Assembly (NCBI RefSeq): GCF_006334915.2
Contig: NZ_VDMA02000013.1
Span: 124,001 to 188,000, forward strand
Source of the DNA: Microbispora catharanthi
GTDB lineage: Bacteria; Actinomycetota; Actinomycetes; Streptosporangiales; Streptosporangiaceae
DNA: 64,000 nt
Reading direction: 5' to 3'
Shown: positions 8,322 to 16,867 of the stretch, piece by piece
How positions within the stretch are numbered: position 1 is the stretch's first letter
How the letters are laid out: each line of letters opens with the position of its first letter
Notes under the pieces: model-generated
Databases searched by the model: none
Told to the model about the DNA's origin: nothing
The model's input: the letters and a program-made list of their open reading frames with translations, nothing else
Program-made: the position numbers and the translations under genes

Positions 8322-8693
8322 ATGGCGAACATGGACGTCTCGCTGAAGGAGATGCTGACCATCGACGGCGCGGTCGGCGCGGCGGTGGCCGACTACGGGA
8401 GCGGGATGGCGCTGGGCACGCTCGGCGGCTCCAAGGACCTCGACCTCCAGGTGGCCGCCGCGGCCAACACCGAGGTGGTCAAGGCCAAGCTCCGCGCGAT
8501 CGACGCCCTCAAGCTCAACGACGGGATCGAGGACATCCTCATCACGCTGGGCACGCAGTATCACATCATCCGGCCGCTGACCGGCCGCGGCGGCAAGGGC
8601 TTGTTCCTCTACCTCGCCCTCGACCGCAGCCGGGCCAACCTCGCGATGGCCCGGCACCAGCTCCGCGCGATCGAGGACAAGCTCGAGATCTGA
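8322..8693 (+). CDS. Roadblock/LC7 domain protein (third copy)
   Basis: The protein has 123 residues from ATG 8322, after AGGAGAAGAGA (8310-8320). It has the same length and block order as the first Roadblock protein (VGAAVADYGSGMALGTLGG, IEDILITLGTQYHIIRPL, SRANLAMARHQLRAIEDKL). The two are recent-looking paralogues separated by two other genes. It ends the operon; the downstream gene is convergent. Confidence 0.85.
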   Translation: MANMDVSLKEMLTIDGAVGAAVADYGSGMALGTLGGSKDLDLQVAAAANTEVVKAKLRAIDALKLNDGIEDILITLGTQYHIIRPLTGRGGKGLFLYLALDRSRANLAMARHQLRAIEDKLEI

Positions 8694-8718
8694 ATCCCGT
8701 CCGGTCAGCCCCGCCCGG

Positions 8719-9555
8719 TCAACCCCGCTCGGTCAACTCTGTGACCGCCTCCGCGATGACCGGCCAGAGCGGGCGGGGCAGGTCGTGGCCCATCCCCGGG
8801 AAGGTCAGCAGCTTCGCGCCGGGGATGGCGTCCGCGGTCGCGGTCCCGCCTTCGAGGGTGATCAGCGGGTCGTCCTCGCCGTGGATCACCAGCGCGGGCA
8901 CCGAGAGCCCGCGCAGTCCCTCCGTACGGTCGCCGGATATCCGGATGGCGGTGAACTGCCGGGCGGTGCCCGCGGGATCGAACGCCCGGTCGTAGGCCTC
9001 CGCGGCCACCCGGGTGACGCGCTCGACGTCCATCTCGTAGCCGGGAGAGCCGACGACCCGCGCGGTCGCGACGGCGCGGGCGATCGCCTCGTCGCGGTCC
9101 TGCGTGGGGGGCGCCATCAGCACGGTCATGGCCGCCTCGGTCGCCCGCCCCACGCGGGGCCCGGGCGTGGACATGATCGAGGTGAGCGTACGGACCCGGG
9201 CGGGGTGGCGGATGGCGAGGGCCTGCGCGATCATGCCGCCCATCGACGCGCCCACCACGTGGGCGTTCTCCCAGCCCAGCACGTCCATCAGGCCGGCCGT
9301 GTCGTCGGCCATGTCGTCCAACGTGTACGACGGGGCGGGCGCGAGGCCGTCCGCCGGGGTGAAGTGGGTGGACAGGCCCGCGTCCCGGTTGTCGAACCGG
9401 ACGACCCGGTGGCCGGACTCCACCAGCAGCTCGATCAGCCCCTCCGGCCAGCCGATCATCTGTGCTCCGAGCCCCATGATGAGGAGGACCGGACGTCCCC
9501 CGGGCTCGCCGAACACCTCGTAGCAGATCTCGATGCCGTTCGCCGTCGCACGCAT
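8719..9555 (-). CDS. Alpha/beta hydrolase
   Basis: The protein has 278 residues and is a standard single-domain alpha/beta hydrolase. The nucleophile elbow is GASMGG (about residue 103), the acid is in VIHGEDDPL and the catalytic His in GMGHDLP near the C-terminus. There is no signal peptide. The oxyanion region (LLIMGLGAQMIGW) and FDNRDAGLS resemble the arylesterase/epoxide-hydrolase-like branch; the substrate is unknown. The 3' end sits in a short GGTCAACCCCGCnCGGTCA-type iteration. It is divergent from the MFS exporter gene and may be co-controlled with it. Confidence 0.8.
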   Translation of the reverse strand: MRATANGIEICYEVFGEPGGRPVLLIMGLGAQMIGWPEGLIELLVESGHRVVRFDNRDAGLSTHFTPADGLAPAPSYTLDDMADDTAGLMDVLGWENAHVVGASMGGMIAQALAIRHPARVRTLTSIMSTPGPRVGRATEAAMTVLMAPPTQDRDEAIARAVATARVVGSPGYEMDVERVTRVAAEAYDRAFDPAGTARQFTAIRISGDRTEGLRGLSVPALVIHGEDDPLITLEGGTATADAIPGAKLLTFPGMGHDLPRPLWPVIAEAVTELTERG

Positions 9556-9624
9556 GCGAGGAGAATTTCATTCGGTTTGCCCTGCCGCAAGCGGCACATG
9601 ACCAGATCTGTACGGTTGTGTGGT

Positions 9625-11055
9625 GTGGTGTCGCAAATGACCCGCCGACGGCGGATACTTGTTCTTCTCATCTGCTGCATGAGCCTGCTGATCGTGTCTC
9701 TCGACAACACGATCGTCAACGTCGCCCTGCCGTCGCTCGGGCACGATTTGCACGCGCCGGTCTCCGGCCTCCAGTGGACGGTGGACGCCTACACGCTGAC
9801 GCTCGCGAGCCTGCTGATGCTGGCCGGCTCGACGGCCGACCGGGTGGGCCGCCGCCGCACGTTCCAGACCGGTCTGGTGATCTTCACGGCCGGGTCGCTG
9901 CTGTGCAGCCTCGCCCCGAGCCTGGGCTGGCTGGTGGCCGCCCGGATCGTCCAAGCCGTAGGCGGGTCGATGCTCAACCCGGTGGCCATGTCGATCATCA
10001 CGAACACGTTCACCGACCGCAGGGAGCGGGCCCAGGCGATCGGCGTGTGGGGCGGCGTGGTCGGCGTCAGCATGGCGCTCGGACCGGTCGTCGGCGGCCT
10101 GCTCACCGACACGGTCGACTGGCGGGCCATCTTCTGGATCAACGTGCCCATCGGCCTGCTCGCACTGTTCCTGACCTGGCGCTTCGTCCCGGAGTCCAAG
10201 GCGCCCTCGGCACGGAGGATCGACCCGGTCGGGCAGGTGCTGGTCATCGTCCTGCTCGGCACGCTCACGTACGGGATCATCGAGGGCCGGGCCGCGGGCC
10301 CCGCCGTGAGCGCCGTCTGCTTCGTCGTCGCGGCGGCGGCCCTGGCCGCGCTGGTCGTCTGGGAACTGCGCAGGCCCGAACCCCTCATCGACATGCGGTT
10401 CTTCCGCAGCGCGCCGTTCTCGGGCGCGGCCGTCATGGCGGTGTCGGGCTTCGGCGGACTGGGGGCCTTCCTGTTCCTCAACACGCTCTACCTGCAGAGC
10501 CATCGCGGGCTTTCCGCCCTCGCCGCGGGGCTGTGCACGCTGCCGGTCGCGGTGACGACGACGATCGTGGGGCCGCTGTCGGGCCGGCTCGTCGGCACCC
10601 GCGGCCCGCGCGTGCCGTCCGTCGTCGCGGGCGTGTGCCTGGCCGCCGCCGGGGCGCTGCTGTCCCAGGTGACGCTCACCACGCCGCTCCCCCTGCTGCT
10701 CGGGATCTACGTGGTCTTCGGTGTCGGGTTCGGCATGCTCAACCCCCCGATCACCAACACCGCGGTCTCCGGGATGCCGCTCGCGCAGGCGGGCGTGGCC
10801 GCCGCGGTCGCCTCGACCAGCAGGCAGGTCGGCCAGTCGCTCGGCGTGGCCATCGCGGGGTCCGTGGTCTCGAGCGCCGGCGCCAACGCGGCGTTCGTCC
10901 CGGCGGCGCACGCGGCCTACCGCGTCAACGCCCTGTACGGGCTGATCGTGCTGGCGGTCGCCCTCCTGACGACCGGCCGCTGGGCCAGGGCCACGGCCGA
11001 GCGCACGGCGGCGCGGCTCACGGAAAGCCCGCAGGTCACCCTGTCACGGGGGTGA
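9625..11055 (+). CDS. DHA2-family (14-TM) MFS drug exporter
   Basis: About 476 residues. Possible starts are GTG 9625, GTG 9628 and ATG 9637. GTG 9625 is chosen because a -10-like TACGGT (9611-9616) lies 8 bases upstream and no ribosome site is visible, suggesting a leaderless message. Transmembrane segments run throughout. The DHA2 signatures LDNTIVNVALPSLG and DRVGRRRTFQ, and motif C-like GPVVGGLL, are present. The family exports drugs and toxic organic cations using the proton gradient. It is divergent from the alpha/beta hydrolase and its 3' end overlaps modA by 20 bases. Confidence 0.85.
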   Translation: MVSQMTRRRRILVLLICCMSLLIVSLDNTIVNVALPSLGHDLHAPVSGLQWTVDAYTLTLASLLMLAGSTADRVGRRRTFQTGLVIFTAGSLLCSLAPSLGWLVAARIVQAVGGSMLNPVAMSIITNTFTDRRERAQAIGVWGGVVGVSMALGPVVGGLLTDTVDWRAIFWINVPIGLLALFLTWRFVPESKAPSARRIDPVGQVLVIVLLGTLTYGIIEGRAAGPAVSAVCFVVAAAALAALVVWELRRPEPLIDMRFFRSAPFSGAAVMAVSGFGGLGAFLFLNTLYLQSHRGLSALAAGLCTLPVAVTTTIVGPLSGRLVGTRGPRVPSVVAGVCLAAAGALLSQVTLTTPLPLLLGIYVVFGVGFGMLNPPITNTAVSGMPLAQAGVAAAVASTSRQVGQSLGVAIAGSVVSSAGANAAFVPAAHAAYRVNALYGLIVLAVALLTTGRWARATAERTAARLTESPQVTLSRG

Positions 11056-11794
11056 AGCCGGCACCGCCGAGGACCTTGCGGCCCTCGTCGGACAGGACGA
11101 GGTCGACGAACTCCCGGGTCAGGGCGAGGCGCTCGGTCCCGGGAACGGTCGCGATGAGGTAGTCCTCGACCGCCCTGGCCGCCTCGGGGAGGTCCACGCC
11201 CTCCACCGCTCCCGCCGCCGCTCTGACGTCCGTACGGTAGACCAGCGCCGCGTCCGCCTCGCCGAGCCGCACCTTGGCCAGCACCTTGGCGGCGTCCGGC
11301 GCCTTGCCGTTTCGATCCGGGCCGATGGGCGTGACGGTGACTCCGGCTGCGGCGAGCGCCGTGCGGGCGCCCGCCCCGCACGGCGCCGACTCGGCGCACA
11401 GGGCCACCCTGACGCCGGGAGCGGTCAGGTCCTTCAGGCCCGCGACGTGGGCCGGGTTTCCCTTCGGCACCGCGACCTGGAGGCTGTCGCGCGCGAAGAC
11501 CCGCGGGCTGGGCGCCCCCGACCCTCGCATGGCCGCCGTGCCAGCCGCGGCGAACAGGTCGGCCGGCGCACCCCGCGCGATCCGCTGCGCCAGCGCGCCG
11601 CTACCGCCGAAGTCGAACCGGACGGCGACGCCGGGGTGGGCGGCCTCGAACGTCTTGCCGAGCGAGCCGAACGTCCCGGTGAGCGAGGCGTCGGCGAACA
11701 CGGTGAGCGTCTGCCTTCCACCGCCCCCGCAGCCGGTCGCCACGAGCAGCACCAACGCGAGCGCCACGCAGGTCGGCGGTGTGAAATGGTTCAC
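11036..11794 (-). CDS. modA: Molybdate ABC transporter substrate-binding lipoprotein
   Basis: The protein has 252 residues from GTG 11794. The signal peptide ends in a lipobox (LLVATGC, Cys22), so it is membrane-tethered. The mature part matches ModA: LTVFADASLTGTFGSLGKTFE, then FGGSGALAQRIARGAPADLF and a C-terminal GEADAALVYRTDV. ModA captures molybdate or tungstate for ModBC. The permease and ATPase genes are not adjacent, so this is an orphan copy or works with a distant ModBC. It is divergent from the Dps gene. Confidence 0.85.
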   Translation of the reverse strand: MNHFTPPTCVALALVLLVATGCGGGGRQTLTVFADASLTGTFGSLGKTFEAAHPGVAVRFDFGGSGALAQRIARGAPADLFAAAGTAAMRGSGAPSPRVFARDSLQVAVPKGNPAHVAGLKDLTAPGVRVALCAESAPCGAGARTALAAAGVTVTPIGPDRNGKAPDAAKVLAKVRLGEADAALVYRTDVRAAAGAVEGVDLPEAARAVEDYLIATVPGTERLALTREFVDLVLSDEGRKVLGGAGFTPVTG

Positions 11795-11886
11795 CTTGGG
11801 ATATATGCCCTAAGAAGGCGTTTAGAGGTCATGCCTGGCGAAAGACTCCCTATCGGACATGAACCGACTGAGTGAGGAGAGACATC

Positions 11887-12471
11887 TTGAGCGTCAACCC
11901 TTCCTCCAGAATGCGTGAGAGCAGCCAGCCCTGGCTCCACCAGAGGGGCACCGAGATACAGGCGTTCGGGACCGTGCGGGACTTCCCGGTCGGGCTGCCG
12001 AGGGAGACGCGGGAATACTCCTGTCAGCGGCTCAACCAGATCCTCGCCGACACGCAGATCCTCTACAACCTCTACAAGAAGCACCACTGGCTCATGCGGG
12101 GGCCGACCTTTTACCAGCTTCACCTGCTGCTCGACAAGCATGCGAGCGAGCAGTTGCCGATCATCGACGCCGTCGCCGAACGCATCCAGACCCTCGGCGG
12201 CGTCGCGGTCGGCGATCCGCGCCAGGTGGCGGAGATGACCGTGATCCCGCGGCCGCCGGACGGCGTGGAGGAGGTGCCCGCCATGCTCTCCAGGCTCCTG
12301 GAGGCGCACGAGACGATCCTGGTCGCCGCGCACGACGCCGCCTCCCGGGCGGCCGAGATGGGCGACGACGGCACCAACGACCTGCTCGTCTCCGAGGTCA
12401 TCCGCACGGGCGAGCTGCAGGCGTGGTTCCTCGCCGAGCACCTCGTGGACACGCCGCTCGTCCGCGCCTGA
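11887..12471 (+). CDS. dps: Dps/ferritin-like DNA-protection protein
   Basis: The protein has 194 residues from TTG 11887, with GAGGAGA at 11874-11880. The Dps ferroxidase segment is clear: HHWLMRGPTFYQLHLLLDKH followed by ASEQLPIIDAVAERIQTLGG. Dps proteins form 12-mers that store iron and shield DNA in stress. An N-terminal extension of about 40 residues is longer than in many Dps proteins; such tails are often used for DNA binding or assembly. It is a single gene, convergent with the phospholipase C gene across a hairpin. Confidence 0.88.
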   Translation: MSVNPSSRMRESSQPWLHQRGTEIQAFGTVRDFPVGLPRETREYSCQRLNQILADTQILYNLYKKHHWLMRGPTFYQLHLLLDKHASEQLPIIDAVAERIQTLGGVAVGDPRQVAEMTVIPRPPDGVEEVPAMLSRLLEAHETILVAAHDAASRAAEMGDDGTNDLLVSEVIRTGELQAWFLAEHLVDTPLVRA

Positions 12472-12483
12472 CCCGCGTTCCCA

Positions 12484-12512
12484 GCCCGGGCGTCACCCCG
12501 TGACGCTCGGGC
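12484..12512. terminator. Hairpin between convergent dps and phospholipase C genes
   Basis: The arms GCCCGGGCGTCAC (12484-12496) and GTGACGCTCGGGC (12500-12512) pair over 13 positions with one G-T, closing a CCC loop. It overlaps the phospholipase C stop codon and can serve both directions. Confidence 0.6.
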
Positions 12513-14484
12513 GGCCGTTCTCGATGTGTCCCATCAGCCGCCGGGCGAACCCGTCGTGGCCCGCCACCCCGATCATCAGGTCGTACCACCCCGTGGGCGC
12601 GTGCCACTCCAGGCGGGCGGTGTCTCCCGGCGCGATCCGGACCGTACGCGCCGCGCCTCCGTACGCCAGCGGGGTGACCGACACCTCGGCGGGGAAGGCG
12701 CCCCGGTTCGCCACGGCGATCACGACGGTGCGGGCGGCGGCGTCGATCGCGCCGGTCACCTCCACCGGGTCGGCCGTCCCGCCGCGGAACTCCCGGCGGA
12801 ACCCGTTCGGCCCGACGAGCACCAGGTCGTACGACGGGCAGGGGAAGTAGACCACCTCCTCCGCCGCGCCGAGCACGTCGAAGTGCATCGGCTTGGCGAC
12901 TTCGCCGAGGTGGCCGTACAGGATGAAGTGGGCGGAGGCCGCGCCGGAGTTGCGCATCGCGATCTCCACGGACCGTCCGCGCACCACCGCCTCTGCGTCC
13001 GGCTGGTAGGGCAGGGCGCGGGCGGGCTTGGCCCCCGGCTCCTGCGCCGGCATCCGCTGCTCGGCCGGCACCTGCGGATACCACCGGTTTCCGGCCGGAG
13101 ACGGCCGCGGGCCGGCGACGGTCTCCACGGGAGGCGGGGTCGTGGGCGTCGTGGGCGTGGCGAAGTCGAAGGCGGAGGTGAGGTCGCCCGCCACCCGGCG
13201 CCGCCACTCGCCGATGGGCGCCGTGATCCCGAACCTGCGCTCCAGGAACCGTACGGTCGAGGTGTGGTCGAACGTCTCGGAGCAGACGTTGCCGCCCACA
13301 CTCCACGGCGACACGACGATCATGGGTACGCGGACGCCGAGGCCCATCGGACGCCCGCCGACGAACTCCTCCGGGGTGCCGTCGGGCGGGACCGGCGGCG
13401 GCACGTGGTCGAAGAATCCGTCGTTCTCGTCGTAGGTGACGAACAGAGCGGTACGCGCCCAGACCTCGGAGTGGGACCCCAGCGCGTCGAGCAGCTTGTG
13501 GACGACCCGCCCGCCCTCCACGGCCGACGACCCCTCGGGGTGCTCGGAGTCGGCCAGCGAGGGCACGACGTACGACACCGCGGGCAGGCGCCCGGCGGCC
13601 ACGTCGGCGGCGAACCACTCCCCCAGGCCACCCGCGGGGGCGCGGCGCAGCGCCCGGTCGTAGAGGTCGCGGTCGGCCGGTTCCAGGGCGGCCACCCGCT
13701 CCGCCAGCTCAGCGAGCAACGGCGCCGGGTCCTCCGCCGCCCGCACCTTCTCGTAGAACGAGCGCATGCTGCCCAGCCCGATCCGGTCCATCACGGCCGC
13801 GAACGGCCGGAAGAACTCCAGGTTGTTGCACTCGTAGTTGTCCCACTCCTGGTACACCTGCCAGGTGTGCCCGGCCCGCGTCAGCAGCTCGGGCACGGTG
13901 ACCCAGTCGTAGCCCGGATGCCCCTCCGCCCCCTCGGACGCGACGTTGTCCAGCGCGCGCTGCCGGGTGCCCGGCTCGTAGCCCGTGTAACCCGACACGT
14001 GGTAGTTGCGGTTGGGGGTCGTCGAGGTCAGCAACGAGCAGTGATAGGCGTCGCAGATCGTGAACGTGTCGGCCAGCTCGTAGTGGAAGGGCAGGTCGCG
14101 CCGGTCGTAGTAGGCCATCGAGCCGGGCCCCTTGCTGGGCACCCAGGCGTCGTTCCAGCCCATGGCCCAGGCGTTCTGGGTGCCGAGCCAAGTGTGGTCG
14201 TGCGTGTCGAGCAGCATCGGGTCCGCCCCCGCCCGCTCGGCCGCCTCCCGTACGGAGAAGGGCAGCACGCCGTCCTGTTCGAAGATCGGCCGCCACGCCC
14301 GGGTGGACACCGCGTTGCGGTCACCGAACCCCCGCACCCCGCGCATCCGGCCGAAGTAATGGTCGAACGAGCGGTTCTCCAGCATGACGAAGACGACGTG
14401 CTCGACGTCGGCCAGGCTTCCCTGCGGGACCGGCCGGGCCAGCGCCCGGAGCAGGGAGGGCGGCAAGGAGGATCCGGCCGGCAT
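12493..14484 (-). CDS. Phosphocholine-type phospholipase C, no export signal
   Basis: The protein has 663 residues. It has a phosphoesterase core with VEHVVFVMLENRSFDHYFGR near residue 28, later SYVVPSLADSEHPEGSS, LFVTYDENDGFFDHVPPP and the two C-terminal beta domains usual for bacterial phosphocholine-preferring phospholipase C. Known members hydrolyse phosphatidylcholine or sphingomyelin and leave the cell by the Tat route. Here the protein begins at LPPSLLRALARPV, which matches the segment just after the Tat signal in relatives. A TGA stop lies in frame about 8 codons upstream, so the RR signal is missing. Either the enzyme is cytoplasmic or the 5' end was lost. Confidence 0.85.
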   Translation of the reverse strand: MPAGSSLPPSLLRALARPVPQGSLADVEHVVFVMLENRSFDHYFGRMRGVRGFGDRNAVSTRAWRPIFEQDGVLPFSVREAAERAGADPMLLDTHDHTWLGTQNAWAMGWNDAWVPSKGPGSMAYYDRRDLPFHYELADTFTICDAYHCSLLTSTTPNRNYHVSGYTGYEPGTRQRALDNVASEGAEGHPGYDWVTVPELLTRAGHTWQVYQEWDNYECNNLEFFRPFAAVMDRIGLGSMRSFYEKVRAAEDPAPLLAELAERVAALEPADRDLYDRALRRAPAGGLGEWFAADVAAGRLPAVSYVVPSLADSEHPEGSSAVEGGRVVHKLLDALGSHSEVWARTALFVTYDENDGFFDHVPPPVPPDGTPEEFVGGRPMGLGVRVPMIVVSPWSVGGNVCSETFDHTSTVRFLERRFGITAPIGEWRRRVAGDLTSAFDFATPTTPTTPPPVETVAGPRPSPAGNRWYPQVPAEQRMPAQEPGAKPARALPYQPDAEAVVRGRSVEIAMRNSGAASAHFILYGHLGEVAKPMHFDVLGAAEEVVYFPCPSYDLVLVGPNGFRREFRGGTADPVEVTGAIDAAARTVVIAVANRGAFPAEVSVTPLAYGGAARTVRIAPGDTARLEWHAPTGWYDLMIGVAGHDGFARRLMGHIENGRPSVTG

Positions 14485-14581
14485 GGGCGCCCCTTCGGGA
14501 GGAAATCAGGCGAAACGCCCACAACCTAACAAGACCTCCCCTGTCCCGGCGATTCGCACCAGAGGCTTCCTCGGCCGGCCG

Positions 14582-15685
14582 TCACAGGTGGACGCGGCCC
14601 AGCTCCCGCAGGGCCCGGGCGGCCCCGGCACGGCGGGCCAGTGAAAGCGCCTGCCGGGCGAGGTCGGCCGCCTGGTCCCGCTCGTGCGCCTCGGCGTACG
14701 CGTGCGCCTTGCGGGCCAGCACATACGCCGCGAGGTACGCGGGCGCGGACGGGGCCGGCTCGCTCTCCAGCATCTCGATGGCGCCGCCCGGCCGGCCGAG
14801 GTCGACCAGGCAGCCCGCGCACAGCTCCGCCCCCGTCTCGCCCGACTCCTCCAGGCACTCCTCAAGGCAGCGGTGGCACAGCTCCACCTCACCCGCCAGC
14901 GCGTGTGCCCGGGCCTCGTGCCGCCGTGACAGCGTCCCGACCTCCGCCGGCACGCCCGTACGCTCGCGGGCGGCCACGGCCGCCTCGACGATCTCGCCCG
15001 GCTCGGCGGCGTCGACCAGCTCGGCCCGCTGGACCAGTGCGAAGACCTCGGTGAGGGTGTCGCCGGTCTCGCGCGCCTCGCGGATCGCCCGGTCGGACCA
15101 GGCCCGCGCCCCCCGGGCGTCACCCGCCTCGTGCTCCATCCCGCTGATCAGCTCCGCGTCCCGGGTGGCGAGCGCGAGCAGCGGCCCCCGCGCGGGCGGC
15201 CTGGCGTCACGGCGGAACCCCTCGATGCCCGCGAAGACGGGCCGCAGCGCCGCCGCGAGATCGGCGGGCCGCGCGTGCGGCACGGCGCAGGCGTCGAGCA
15301 TCCGCTCGAAGTAGCCGGCCGTGCCGGCGTCGGCACGCCAGGGACGCTCGATGGCCCGGCCGACCCGCTCCTCCTCCTCTTCGGGGAACAGGCCCGGCAT
15401 CAGCGGAATGCCGGTCACGTGGTGCCACAGGGTGGTGCCCGACCCGGGCCCGACGAACAGGTCCGCCTCGTCCACGCCGAACGCGTGGCACAGCAGCTCC
15501 GCGTGGCCGGGGTCCGGCCGCCGCTCCCCCGCCTCCCATGCGCGCACCGCGTCCGCGGGCAGGCCGGGCTCGGTCTCCCCTGCGGCTTCGGTCAGCCGTT
15601 CTTCCAGGTCCCGGCGGCTCCACAGCCGGCCGCGGCGCAGCGCCCGCAGGCGGGCGGCCCACAGCGGGACGTCAATAGTGATCAT
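14582..15685 (-). CDS. XRE-family regulator with TPR-like helical domain
   Basis: About 367 residues from ATG 15685, with GGGGGTG 8 bases upstream; GTG 15694 is an alternative. The N-terminal HTH (WAARLRALRRGRLWSRRDLE to VRAWEAGERRPDPGHAELL) is followed by about 270 residues of Ala/Glu/Arg-rich helices with several Cys. These resemble TPR repeats of actinobacterial SARP/XRE regulators. It probably senses a small ligand or protein. It is divergent from the AlkZ-like gene, with 46 bases between starts. Confidence 0.65.
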   Translation of the reverse strand: MITIDVPLWAARLRALRRGRLWSRRDLEERLTEAAGETEPGLPADAVRAWEAGERRPDPGHAELLCHAFGVDEADLFVGPGSGTTLWHHVTGIPLMPGLFPEEEEERVGRAIERPWRADAGTAGYFERMLDACAVPHARPADLAAALRPVFAGIEGFRRDARPPARGPLLALATRDAELISGMEHEAGDARGARAWSDRAIREARETGDTLTEVFALVQRAELVDAAEPGEIVEAAVAARERTGVPAEVGTLSRRHEARAHALAGEVELCHRCLEECLEESGETGAELCAGCLVDLGRPGGAIEMLESEPAPSAPAYLAAYVLARKAHAYAEAHERDQAADLARQALSLARRAGAARALRELGRVHL

Positions 15686-15731
15686 CAGTGGCACCCCCGG
15701 TTCTGTCGGTGCCGGGCGTTATGTTTGCGGC

Positions 15732-16823
15732 GTGCTGACCCGACGTATGCTCAACCGCACGCTGCTCGACCGCCAGATGCTGCTGCGCCGCCACGACGCC
15801 AAGGCTCTGGCCGCGATCGAGCACCTGGTGGGCATGCAGTCGCAGGCTCCTCTCCCAGCCTACGTCGGCCTGTGGACCCGCCTGCTGGACTTCCGGCACG
15901 AAGACCTGGCCGGGCTGCTGACCGACCGCACGGCCGTACGGATCGCGCTGATGCGCGGCACCATCCACCTCGTCAGCGCCGACGACTGCCTCGCCCTGCG
16001 CCCGGTCATGCAGCCGCTCCTCGAGCGGTGGCTGCGCACGTCTTACGGCAGGCGGCTGGACGGGGTGGATCTCGGCGAGGTGGCGAGCGCCGCCCGTGCC
16101 CTGATGGAGGAGCGGCCGCTGACCTTCGCGGAGCTGGAGGAACTGCTCGGCGAGCGGTGGCCGGGCCGCGACGCGCTGGCCCAGGCCGTACGCGCGGTCG
16201 TGCCGCTGGTCCAGGTCCCGCCGCGCGGCGTGTGGGGCGCCTCTGGCCAGGCGCGGCACGTCCCCGCCGAGTCGTGGCTGGGCCGCCCGCTCGGCGACGG
16301 CTCGGCCGCCGGTGAGATGGTGCTGCGTTACCTGCGTGCCTTCGGACCGGCGTCGGTGAAGGACATGCAGACCTGGTCGGGCCTGACCGGGCTGCGCTCT
16401 GTCGTCAAGGGCCTCGACCTGGTCACCTACCGGGACGAGAGCGGGGTGGAGCTGTTCGACCTGCCCGGAGCGCCGCTGCCCGAGCCGGACGCCGAGGCGC
16501 CGGTGCGGTTCCTGCCCGAGTTCGACAACCTGCTGCTCTCACACGCCGACCGGACGCGGGTGATGGCCGAGGAGCACCGCCCGCGGGTCTTCACAGTCAA
16601 CGGGATCATCCGCGCGACGATCCTGGTCGACGGTTTCGTCGCGGGGCTGTGGCGGATCGAGCGGGGGCGGATCAGGCGGGCCGGGGAGACCGCGGTCCTG
16701 ACGATCGAGCCGTTCGAGCCGCTCGGCCCCGCCACCCGCGACGCGCTGGCGGCCGAGGGCGAGCGCCTGCTGGAGTTCGCCGCCGGCGACGCCCCCGCAC
16801 GCGACATCCGCTTCCTGGGGTAG
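15732..16823 (+). CDS. Winged-helix DNA-binding protein, AlkZ/YcaQ (HTH_42) family
   Basis: About 363 residues from GTG 15732. A TATGTT at 15720-15725 lies 6 bases upstream, so it is possibly leaderless. The family hallmark near the N-terminus is a Q-x-Q pair in VGMQSQAP (about residues 36-43). In AlkZ-type DNA glycosylases this pair performs base excision, including unhooking of interstrand crosslinks. The rest shows ALMRGTIHLVSADD, PRGVWG and FLPEFDNLLLSHADR as in HTH_42 proteins. A DNA-repair or self-resistance role is inferred. The 3' end and the next start are separated by a triplicated repeat. Confidence 0.75.
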   Translation: MLTRRMLNRTLLDRQMLLRRHDAKALAAIEHLVGMQSQAPLPAYVGLWTRLLDFRHEDLAGLLTDRTAVRIALMRGTIHLVSADDCLALRPVMQPLLERWLRTSYGRRLDGVDLGEVASAARALMEERPLTFAELEELLGERWPGRDALAQAVRAVVPLVQVPPRGVWGASGQARHVPAESWLGRPLGDGSAAGEMVLRYLRAFGPASVKDMQTWSGLTGLRSVVKGLDLVTYRDESGVELFDLPGAPLPEPDAEAPVRFLPEFDNLLLSHADRTRVMAEEHRPRVFTVNGIIRATILVDGFVAGLWRIERGRIRRAGETAVLTIEPFEPLGPATRDALAAEGERLLEFAAGDAPARDIRFLG

Positions 16824-16860
16824 GACACCTTCCTGGTAAGGACGCTTTCCTGGGTAGGAC
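16812..16860 (+). repeat. Triplicated TTCCTGGg(TA)GGAC repeat across a gene junction
   Basis: Three copies lie at 16812-16826 (TTCCTGGGGTAGGAC), 16830-16843 (TTCCTGGTAAGGAC) and 16847-16860 (TTCCTGGGTAGGAC), with spacing of 18 and 17 bases. The first contains the AlkZ-like stop codon; the last lies 7 bases before the SRPBCC start. This could be slippage or regulator-binding iterons. Confidence 0.6.
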
Positions 16861-16867
16861 CTACGAG

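Noticed and set aside
8701-8745. Short GGTCAACCCCGC-type triple iteration at the end of the alpha/beta hydrolase gene
   Set aside because: Only about 14 bp per unit with mismatches at a gene end; most likely slippage without clear function.
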